Source: Limnoperna fortunei
Lineage: Eukaryota; Mollusca; Bivalvia; Mytilida; Modiolidae
Length of the DNA stretch: 64,000 nucleotides
Reading direction: 5' to 3'
Assembly (NCBI GenBank): GCA_944474755.1
Contig: OX104117.1
Location: forward strand, 79,274,926-79,338,925
In this document: positions 1-11,100 of the stretch, piece after piece
How the letters are laid out: the number at the start of each line of letters is the position of its first letter
Numbering within the stretch: position 1 is the stretch's first letter
Notes under the pieces: model-generated
Seen by the model: only the letters and a program-made list of their open reading frames with translations
The model's database searches: none
What the model was told of the DNA's origin: nothing
Made by a program: the position numbers and the translations under genes

Positions 1-614
1 AAACTTGTTAAGAAGCGCGGCCAAGTTGGACTTGGATGTCTTCATCTTGAGACGTTTTGTGAAAACTTGTACGTGCGGATCGTACATGCATATAAGAATT
101 TTTCCGCAATTTTCTAGTCCAAGGAAGGGGTGCGGACAATACGTAAATGCGGACTATACGCAACGTTTTACGGTAATGGTGTTAAAATTGTTTACCTACT
201 GGGAAATATGTTTTAGTCACAACAAAGTATTATGTACAAAAATATGCTGCACTGTGCAATCACATGTTTGAATGAGACAATGTTGTTGACTTTGTATATT
301 GAATAAATTAGTTAATTAAGCATTTGGATTTTAGTTTAAAAACAAAAATTTGGCAATCAAAGAAACCCCCCAAAGAAAAAACCTCACAAAACAATAAAAA
401 ATCTACCATTCAAAATTTATAAAATGATTTTTTTCTAAATATTAACTACTTGCCAATATATGGTTGATGACATAGAATCTGTCTTGTTCATAAATACTTA
501 CCAAAGTTAGTGGTAACAGATACCTCGACTTATTGACTGAATTTGACTTTCCGTGTTTTTTTAACCGAATTTTACCAAAAAATGTCCACATCAACTAAAC
601 GTCTGAAACATTCT
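1..614. other. intronic sequence 3' of IFT56 exon 15, nothing recognised
   Basis: I searched the minus strand for the final IFT56 exon (family C-terminus of about 37 residues, starting around E-T-L-R and rich in Lys/Trp near the end) and found no match. The plus strand has an 88-codon open frame from position 5 without recognisable motifs. The last IFT56 exon or exons presumably lie to the left of the window. Confidence 0.5.
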
Positions 615-627
615 GTACTTTATTTTT

Positions 628-1280
628 GACTAACCTTGGTTCATGACCAGCTATTATCATTTGGAACACTCCAACACATGCTCCCCTCATGCCTTCCCAA
701 TATTTGACTAACCTTGGTTCATGACCAGCTATTATCATTTGGAACACTCCAACACATGCTCCCCTCATGCCTTCCCAATATTTGACTAACCTTTGTTCAT
801 GACCAGCTATTATCATTTGGAACACTCCAACACATGCTCCCCTCCTGCCTTCCCAATATTTGACTAACCTTGGTTCATGACCAGCTATAATCATTTGGAA
901 CACTCCAACACATGCTCCCCTCATGCCTTCCCAATATTTGACTAACCTTGGTTCATGACCAGCTATTATCATTTGGAACACTCCAACACATGCTCCCCTC
1001 CTGCCTTCCCAATATTTGACTAACCTTGGTTCATGACCAGCTATTATCATTTGGAACACTCCAACACATGCTCCCCTCATGCCTTCCCAATATTTGACTA
1101 ACCTTGGTTCATGACCAGCTATAATCATTTGGAACACTCCAACACATGCTCCCCTCATGCCTTCCCAATATTTGACTAACCTTGGTTCATGACCAGCTAT
1201 TATCATTTGGAACACTCCAACACATGCTCCCCTCCTGCCTTCCCAATATTTGACTAACCTTGGTTCATGACCAGCTATTA
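628..1280 (-). repeat. 78-bp tandem repeats of the IFT56 exon 15 3' end with splice donor
   Basis: Copies of GACTAACCTTGGTTCATGAC (plus strand) recur every 78 bp at about 628, 706, 784, 862, 940, 1018, 1096, 1174 and 1252. Read on the minus strand, each unit is the last 58 or so bases of the exon ([15 protein letters not shown]), then donor GTTAGTC, then ATATTGGGAAGGC leading into the next copy. Because 78 is a multiple of 3 and the unit has no stop, the block forms one 206-codon open frame of a 26-residue repeat. The copies differ mainly at TGAGG versus GGAGG and at the third base of a few codons. Confidence 0.93.
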
Positions 1281-1992
1281 CCGTAAATTGGGTAATTTTG
1301 GCATCGGAATATTTTGGCGTTTTTCTCTCAAAAGCAATGTCTTTTATTTTGGTGTGTTTAATTTTGGTGTTTTATCCAACTGATGTGTTAAATTTTGGCA
1401 CTTTCAATTCGCAGTAGTAAGCAATGTTATTATATGTGTTTAATATATAATTGGTAAATAATTTGAGTGGATTCCGCGTAACCACTTCCAGCAATGACGC
1501 CTTAATTAAATTTTATTAGAGTAAGTAATTACCACACATATCATATAAAACAAATGTTCATCAAATTCCTTTCTGTCAGTAATTAACGATCACGGATTTA
1601 AATGTTAATCCCTTTATTGTATTCCAGAAGTACATCTTGATTAAATGATGATAAAGGTGTTATTTTTATTTATAGGATAGATAACAGAGTCAAATTAGTA
1701 AATGATAAGCCGGACATAATAATGTATGAATAGAATCAGTGTATGAATAGAAATTCATACATTGTGTTTTCTTAATAATTTTACAAGAAAACAAGGAAAT
1801 GTTTATTTAAATGTATACTTGTAATTACCGGTATTTGAAGCCATAGACTTTACGGTATTGTTTAACCGGTCGCTATTTTGGCATGTAAAATTTTGGTGCA
1901 TGCTTTATTTTGGTGTGTTTAATTTTGGCTCTTTTACCGAAAGCGCCAAATAAGCCAAAATAAAACTACAACCAAAATAACCCGATTTACGG
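1281..1992. mobile_element. 712-bp inverted-repeat element inserted in the 78-bp array, TA target duplication
   Basis: The termini are inverted: CCGTAAATTGGGTAATTTTG at the left and the reverse complement CCGTAAATCGGGTTATTTTG at the right. The element is flanked by TA at 1279-1280 and 1993-1994. The neighbouring array units read AGCTATTATCATTTGG, so the empty site is known and the TA duplication is exact. Both ends contain several copies of ATTTTGGYG-type motifs. It has no coding capacity and is a MITE of a TA-targeting superfamily (Tc1/mariner-like by target site only). Confidence 0.85.
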
Positions 1993-2050
1993 TATCATTT
2001 GGAACACTCCAACACATGCTCCCCTCTTGCATTCCCAATATTTGACTAAC
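1993..2050 (-). repeat. remainder of the 78-bp unit next to the true exon 15
   Basis: This is the proximal part of the second 78-bp unit, split from the distal block by the MITE. It differs from the distal units by GAATGCAAG in place of GAAGGCATG. Confidence 0.85.
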
Positions 2051-2184
2051 CTTGGTTCATGACCAGCTATTATCATTTGGAACACTCCAACACATGCTCC
2101 CCTCTTGCCTTCCCAATATTCAGGATTGGGATCTAACCTCTCTAAAACATCAAAGGCTTTGGCTGCATAGTAAAACTGTCCCAT
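2051..2184 (-). CDS. IFT56: IFT56 coding exon 15 (residues 473-516), arrays on both sides
   Basis: Acceptor TGTGTTTCAG before ATGGGACAG, donor AAG|GTTAGT, 44 codons plus two bases. It encodes [40 protein letters not shown] and GHEP. The 5' edge with its acceptor is copied four more times upstream (53-bp unit). The 3' half with its donor is copied nine more times downstream (78-bp unit). The distal donors would be alternative ends of this exon. Confidence 0.93.
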
Positions 2185-5100
2185 CTGAAACACAATATAA
2201 AACATCAAAGACTGGCTGCACAGTAAAACTGTCCCATCTGAAACACAATATAAAACATCAAAGACTGGCTGCATAGTAAAACTGTCCCATCTGAAACACA
2301 ATATAAAACATCAAAGACTGGCTGCACAGTAAAACTGTCCCATCTGAAACACAATATAAAACATCAAAGACTGGCTGCATAGTAAAACTGTCCCATCTGA
2401 AACACAATATAAACTAGAGGCTCCCAGGAGCCTGTAATCGCTCACCTGGAATCCAAATGACTTAAACTATATTAAAATTTTTGAAATTAACAGTTTCAGT
2501 CTAGTTGTTATAGCTTTTAAGTTACTGTGCAAAAACTAAACATTTCTTCAAAAAATTTGTTAAATACAATAACTCCTATAAGGTGCCATCGACAATTTCT
2601 GAAAATTAAATGGTTTTTAGGCATTGTCCTTTAGTGTACTTTAGAAATTTACAGTTTTACTCTACTAATAGGTGCGTTATAGACTAATTTATAATTAAAC
2701 AAGTGTGGACACAGAAAAACGTCTCGCCTGCATTCCGCATCAGTAACGAAAATAAATTTCGTCATAAGCATTACGTAAATAGCATTAAATATCAGTAGCG
2801 GCCTGTATACAAAATATTGTCACCATACCCTGCATAGTTACAGGGGAACAGCCGTAGCCCAAAAACTGTAACGTAGTCGCTGGACCATGAAATAGAGGTC
2901 AAGGTCAGGTGGAACCTACCAGACAGTCATGTACTATTCATCAGCAACCTATATACCAAATATTGTCATCCTACCATGCGTAGTTACAGAGGAACTATCG
3001 TAACCCAAAAACTTTAACGTAGTCGCTGGACCGTGAAATTGAGGTCAAGGTCAGGTGACACCTACCAGACAGTCATGTACTAGTCATCAGCAACCTATAC
3101 ACCAAATAGTCATCCTACCATGTGTAGTTACAGAGGAACTGTCATAACCCAAAAACTTTAATGTAGTCGCTGGACCGTGAAATTGAGGTCAAGGTCAGGT
3201 GACACCTACCAGACAGTCATGTACTAGTCATCAGCAACCTATACACCAAATATTATCATCCTACCATGCGTAGTTACAGAGGAACTGTCATAACCCAAAA
3301 ACTTTAGCGTAGTCGCTGGACCGTGAAATTGAGGTCAAGGTCAGGTGACACCTACCAGACAGTCATGTACTAGTCATCAGCAACCTATACACCAAATATT
3401 GTCATCCTACCATGCGTAGTTACAGAGGAACTGTCGTAACCCAAAAACTTTAACGTAGTCGCTGGACCATGAAATTGAGGTCAAGGTCAGGTGACACCTA
3501 CCAGACAGTCATGTACTAGTCATCAGCAACCTATACACCAAATATTGTCATCCTACCATGCGTAGTTACAGAGGAACTGTCGTAACCCAAAAACTTTAAC
3601 GTAGTCGCTGGACCGTGAAATTGAAGTCAAGGTCAGGTGACACCTACCAGACAGTCATGTACTAGTCATCAGCAACCTATACACCAAATATTGTCATCCT
3701 ACCATGCGTAGATACAGAGGAACTGTCGTAACCCAAAAACCCAAACAGGGAGAAGTCAGGTCCTGATAGGGAGACTTCAGGAGACACCAGGGAGAAGTCA
3801 GGGGGACCGTAAAAATAATTAATTTCGCAGTAGTTACATACATTTTTCATTATTTACATTAATTTCAATTATTTCTCTTGTGTTTTAAAACCATAACACA
3901 CTTAGATTCAGTTTTTTTTCTTTCTTTTTCATTATTATTCATTTATGCAATATCAAACAGCACATAACCTTTATTATTAATCAATGAAAAAAAAACACCA
4001 GATATAGGGACTATTTTTCTATCTACTTCAGTACTTGTAGCCTTGCAAGATATTCACAAATAAAAATAGATCAACAAAAATATTTGTATACATGTATGTG
4101 TAGACATAAACTCATTCTTGAGTTCTTGTATCATAATATTCCTAACAGTTTGTTATGAACATGCCGTGTTTATCTGAGCAAATTTCCAAAGAAGATAGAT
4201 AGAATAACATTACATAAAACCCAGAAATAATTCTTCTGTTCAGCACACTTCCACTTGGAAAAAGTTGTGCTGATCAAAATTGCTCCATGGGACACCTATC
4301 TGATGTCAATAATTACTATACATCTTTATTCTTTCAAGTGGAGCTCATATATTTATCAAAGAAAATTATTAAAGTACAATACTCTTTGAAAGAACTGAAG
4401 TTTGAAACCAATTTTAAAGTTTTTGTTTATCAAAAAAATTACGATTTTTCATTATGGGCCGTTGTACATTACTTTTCTTCGTTGTGCACTTCCGGTAATT
4501 AGTCACACCCGGTAAATAAACAAATGGTGCATCAAACATTTGAAATACGTAAATTGTTTGAAAATATGTTAAATACGCATATTGTTTGCCGTTTTTTATA
4601 GGAATTACACATTTACTGATAAATTGGTAGTCTGGGTCAAGTATTTGGACCAGATTTACAAGTATCTTATGTGAATCATTGGGCGACTTAAGGGAAATGA
4701 CAGGGCGACTTCGACTTCGCTTTTGAGGCGCCTTAGGGCGACTTCAGGTCCTAGTAGGGCGACTTTGTCGCCCACTTCGCCCAGTGTGGTGAGCCCTGCA
4801 GGATATGTCCAATTACCAACAACCACCAATGAGAAAATAATATAGTACAACAGCCTTTAATGAAAAATTGTAAAAAAATTTTAATTGGTATGACAATGTA
4901 AATTTTTCCAAAATATTTTTTATTTTATTTATAAGCAAAGACTATGAAAGAAAAGATCAATTTAAAACTTCTGTATTAAATCAAAAACTTTTATCTGACA
5001 TTCATATTTATGTTTCGATATCAAATTAGCTTTACAATTATTAGCATCCATAGTGTTTTCTTGATCATGAATAAGGTTTGTACTGAACCATTTGCAGCCT

Positions 5101-8100
5101 GTAATTATGGCTATGCATAAGTAGTGTCCAAGCACAACTAAGGAACTAGCATAAATGTGTTGACATGTTTGTGGCAATGAAAACAGATTATTGATAATAA
5201 ATTCAGGAAAACTATCGACCAAACTTTTTTTGAGAAAAGATATTTCAATTCCTTATTATATTTTCATATAGTTTTTTTCCTTTGGAAAAGTGACTACTTA
5301 GCTTTCCTTCTATGATGGTTATTTCCTCTTGCCCCTGGCAATTGGACTAAAGTTATTGTCCAGCCTTGATAATGTTGGAACATTGCTTTCATGGATGGTT
5401 ACCACAAGGGAAAATGCCTTACCTTGGTACAATGTATCTTAACTAATAAAACAGCTTAAAACAAAACACCAACTCACCTTATAACAATCATTAGCTATGA
5501 GTTGTAACAAACTAAAGGATTCTCCTGAGGTTTCCATCTTTAAGTACAGTTCCCAGGCTAAACGGGCCTTCCTGTTCATTATGTCTATATAAGAAAAATG
5601 CAAGATGGTGCTTAAAATTCATTTGATTACATCTGTTCATCCAAAAATTGTAAAACTCTATTTTAAATATTTAAGATATTTGGGAAATTGAACAAATGGC
5701 CATTGCGCCAAATAGAGCATTGAACTCAAATTTAATAAGTTTATCTAAAATAAATTTTTTCCAAAACTATGTATATTACAACATCTGACCAGCCAAAAGA
5801 AATGCCTAACAACTTACAACATCTGGCAAGCGAAATAAAATGTCTAACAACTTACAACATCTGACGAGCCAAATAAAATATCTAACAACTTACAACATCT
5901 GGCGAGCCAACTAAGATATGTATAATCGCTCTTGGTCCGATCGCTCTGTATTAACAAGAAAACCTAAACAATAAAAATTAATAATAATAATAAATAGAAA
6001 AATACCAGTGATAATCACTCAGAGGTATTCTGGGAAAAATTCTACATAGCTTGTAAGGCAATATATCAACATGGAAAAGGTTTACAAAAATATCATATTC
6101 TGTTGGGTTTTTTTTGCCAAATCCAAACAAGTATTACCGTGAGCTAATGCTCCTCCATGAAAACTCGCATATCAATACAGAGAGGTCTGAAAATTAATCT
6201 CACAACATGGCATGATCATAAAAAGCTATTGATAAAATTTTTGTATTTTATCATTAATAACTGGTGAGAAAAATGTGATGAAAAATGGTTATGGACATGG
6301 TTACCGATGGACACACACACAGACTGCAATCTGTATACTCCCTTCCCTATGGGGAGCGGGGGTATAACAAGAGTTTATTTATTAATTAAGAAATAATTCA
6401 TGGATGCCATACATATTGTTGTTTTAACATTGGTTGGTATTATATTTGTAAATATTTTGATTATAATGCCCACCCATGTTATAATGACAATAAAGTATGG
6501 TATCCATGAATTATTTCAATTCTAATTATGACAAATACGGTAATCTGTACAGTGAAGCGGCATATAAATGTGTGCTAGTGTATGGCTGTTCCAGGTACCT
6601 CCTGTGTGTCATAATGTAAAGCAGTGAGAAACCTAATTTAACTATACAAAGTCTATCTAGCGATCACTGATACCCCCGGTTTTTTTTAAAAATTTCTAAC
6701 ATTTTTCGTGGACTGTGACCTTGACATTTGACGGATATCCCCCAAAATCGATAGGCTTCTTACCAACATAATATCTAACAATATCCCACAGTTTCATTCA
6801 AATCGGATGCAAACTTTTTGAGTTATTGTCCGGAAACAACTTTTTTTCTAAAAATTTCTAACGTTTTTCATGGACTGCAACCTTGAAATTTGACAGATTT
6901 CACCCAAAATCAATAGGTTTCATACCAACCTGATATATAACAATATCCCAAAGTTTCATTAAAACCGGATGCAAACTTTTGGAGTTATTGTCCGGAAACA
7001 ACATTTTGTTAAAATTCCTAAAGTTTTTCGTGGACTGTGACCTTGAAAATTGACGGATTTCCCCCAAAATCAATAGGCTTCTTACCAACCTGATTTATAA
7101 CAATATCTAAAAGTTTCATTCAAATTGGATGTAAACTTTTTGAATTATCATCCGGAAACCAAATGTGGACGGACGAACGGACTGATGGATGGAAGGTCGG
7201 ACATGAGGACCACTATATACCCCCGACTCTGTCGAGCGGGGGTATAATAACAGTATGTTGAATCGTGCCAATCTCAGAATTCAGACTTAAAATAACAACT
7301 GTCTTACCACTAATGATAATTATTATTTTAAAATCTGAGGTTTTTTTTAATAAAATTTAACTGAATGCAACCACAATTAACTTCTGCATTGCAAACTTGA
7401 TTTATTGAAATTTTAACATGGCTTTGTTTACATAGCAAATGCAGAATATTATATTAGAATAAGTAACTGAAATGGGTTAATATCAAAGAAAATAAATGCA
7501 TACATAATACTTAATATCAAGTTTAGTCTAACTAAGGCCACACATAATTAATTTCTTGTTCGTCGGACTTTAACTTTGAAAATAAGGAGAGAGCTAGCGA
7601 AATTTTTTTTATTAATTTTTTTTTTTGAAATTCTGATTTTGTGGAGCGAATAATTTTTTTTAAGGCGAGCGACATGTTTTTAGTTTTTTAAAAAGATTTG
7701 TTCCAGGTTTTCATGGTTAAACTGATGCGCGCGAGCGATTTTTTTTAATTTTAAAGAAAATAACTGAAATTAGAAAAAAATGTATTTGATATTAAGCAAG
7801 TGCTTGTTCTCAGTGTTTTATGACTTAATTAATTGATTAGTAAATTATATAGCAGAAAAGAACTTCTAAAAAGATGCTGCCTTGGTTTTCTATCAATAGG
7901 TACAGACTGACCAACAGACAGCTCATACCACTATTCAGTTATGTCTCCAAATCTTTTTGGCAAGACATAATTTCAAGATTGATTAAAAAGAAAAAATAAA
8001 AGACTACCTGTCTAACTATTATGCCATCATTTTCCTTGCCCAAAAGCTTGGGATTGTCCTTAATTTTGATTCTCAGAATGTTGTCATAACTAAGGTTAGA

Positions 8101-11100
8101 AACATTGGCGTGCGTTGAAGGCTTCCCTTGTATGCATGTAAATAGGTCGATAAAGGTGTCGTCCATTCGACATTCTAATGCTGTATTTGGTAGCAACTGC
8201 TGCCACAACCACACTCTTGTTTTCTGTCATTGTTTTCTACATTTTACTTTCGGTTTTGATTTTATAGGGGACGACTGAAACGGTATTTTAACATTCTAAG
8301 TTCTGACTGAATCTCCAGCTATCGGAGCAGTTGGATGAATTCGTAGAATGCGGAGAAGATTTTTTTTTTTTTAAAGACAACTTCCGTTTCTGGAGGCGGG
8401 CGGGTTTCTGGTCAATGCGGGCGGAAGAAATTTAGTTTTTTTTCTTTCTGAAATAATTTTACGTGCGGGCGGTCCGACGAACAAGCAATTAATTCGGCGT
8501 GGCCTAAAGTGTTGTCCCAGTTAAGTACAGAGTTCTTACCTCCTCTGCCTCTTTGAAGTTACCAACAGCTGCCTTGGCTTGTGCATAATTAAAGTTGAAA
8601 TTATCATCATTGTAAAAGTAACTCTGAAATAATCAAAACAAAAAATACATTGTACAAGAACAGCATCGTGAAAACAAAGACTTTCAGTTTAATATACATG
8701 TATAAATAGGTGCCACAACAAAACTTAAAATAAAAGAACAGAAAAGATATAAGATATGAAAACAATGGAACATATTTGTGTATAAAACATTTTAGTATAA
8801 TACCATGGATATGTTAAAGTCCTCCACTAGTCTTTTTTCTGTCTACTTTTCAAGGTTAATTTTACACTGTTTACTGGAACATGCTACAGCTAACCATTCT
8901 AATATGTGGACTACGTGCTGAAACATGTATCCCAGGTCTAACTTGTCAAATTATATTTCTAATAATTAATGACTCCAGTTTTCATACCAAATTTTTTAAC
9001 AGTTACATTGAAAAAAACCTTTCTGTATAGAACTAATTTCTAACAAAACCAAAAATAAGCTGTAAGTCAAGAATGTAAAATGTACACCTGTGTCCCTTAC
9101 CTTAATAGAATTCAGATATATAAGTACATCCTCAAACTGTTTTAATAAGAAGAAACAGGAGGACATACACTGTCTACCTGGGATGGTATCTGTAAATATA
9201 ACGTTACCATGTTTACTAAAGACCAGAATTAATACAATTGATGTATCTAGGAAAACACATTCACTTCTCACAGTGATATAAGCCTAATACATTGAATGTA
9301 CACCTAATCACAGTATCAAGAAACTTTTAAATTACTATATAGAAACTTGCATGTAATTCTTTTTTTTTTCACTGGTTCCGAAATCATAGCAATTCTTATC
9401 ATTGAAAATTTCTCATCTACTATATATACTGGTTTCAGTCAGAAGTTCATTACTACTGACAGGATAAAATATTTGTACTTAAAAAAAAGTAACCATTCAA
9501 TATACGGTATATACAAACATTAACATACCATATTTAACATAGACAATGCAATGTTAACACACCACATTACTGATGCACACAACAATAACATACCACATTC
9601 ACTAAAGACAACACAACAATAACATACCACATTCACTAAAGACAAAACAATAATAACATACCACATTCACTAAAGACAACACAATAACATACCACATTCA
9701 CTAAAGACAACACAATAATAACATACCACATTCACTAAAGACAACACAACAATAGCATACCACATTCACTAAAGACAACACAACAATAACATACCACATT
9801 CACTAAAGACAATTGCAATAACATACCACATTCACTAAAGACAATTGCAATAACATACCACATTCACTAAAGAAAATACAACAATAACATACCACATTCA
9901 CTAAAGAAAATACAACAATAACATACCACATTCACTAGCTGATCCTCCAACTAACTGGAAATACTGCTGAGCTATCTTCAAATGCTCCCGCTAAAACAGA
10001 AAATTATAATAACTGTGAACTGTGATGGAAATGAATTGATATTTATGATTCTTCATGCAAACAAAAATTTAAAAAACAAAAATCTATACATGTATTTGTT
10101 TAGAAATAACAAAAGGTACAATTTTAAGTAATATTACGGTCTAACAATAACTAATATCAATTTAAACAGATATATATAGATGTATTGAATACAAGGTCTA
10201 TAACTCAGCACAGTTCCACAAATTCAATGCACTAACAAGGTTTTTTATACCCCCTTCAATGAGAGTCCGTGGGCATATATAGTGATCCTCATGTCCGTCC
10301 ATCTTTTCATCTGTCCATATTTGATTTCCGGATGATAATTTAAACAGTTTTGAATTTGATTTTAATGAAGCTATGGGATATTGTAACATATTAGATGCTG
10401 GAGGAATTCTGTCAAAGGTAAAGGTCAAAAGTTTGAAAAAAATGTGATGTTTCCGGATAATAACTCAAAACATGTGCATTTGATGTCAAAGAAACTTTAG
10501 GATATTATTACATATATGGTGGGTAAGAAGCCTGTTAATGCTGGAGGCATGAGCAAAATCTTTAAATGGTATAGAAAAGGTCACCAACAAACAGCTCAAA
10601 TTTTAAGGAAAAGAAAGGAATAAAAGACATGATTCTTAATTTATTATGCTTTATTTGTTGAAATGGTGTTTAATGCCACTTTAATCAATTTTTCAGCGGT
10701 ATCAATGGTGTCCAGTTTTAATGGAGGAGGAATGTCAGAATACCAGACCTTTGCCAGAAAAACTGGCAATCTTTATAAATTAATGTTGGAGCAGTAACAC
10801 TCAAATGTGCAACCTTAGTGTTGACATGTCAGAAATCAATAGCAGACGACTAACTACCTTAACCACTCGGCCACCTTAATTTATTATACTCCAATCCCAA
10901 AACTATATTCTAAACCGAAGCGATGTACAAATTTCAGTTTTCACAAAGACCAAACCAGTAATACCTAGAATAATGTTAAATGCACTTTAAATTTTTAGGC
11001 TGACAAAACACTAAAGATGCCTTCAGCACAACCCCAAAAAAAATCTTAAAAAGTGAAGATCAGTCCTGACATAACATCTAAGTTGACATAAAAAGCAGAG

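Noticed and set aside
595..1215. 206-codon minus-strand frame as a separate repeat-protein gene
   Set aside because: It is the 78-bp array of IFT56 exon 15 read through its donors. It has no start or context of its own.
8996..9281. Two overlapping frames on opposite strands
   Set aside because: Only the segment 9101-9189 (minus), bounded by good splice sites, is coding (IFT56 exon 11). The rest is intron read-through or shadow.
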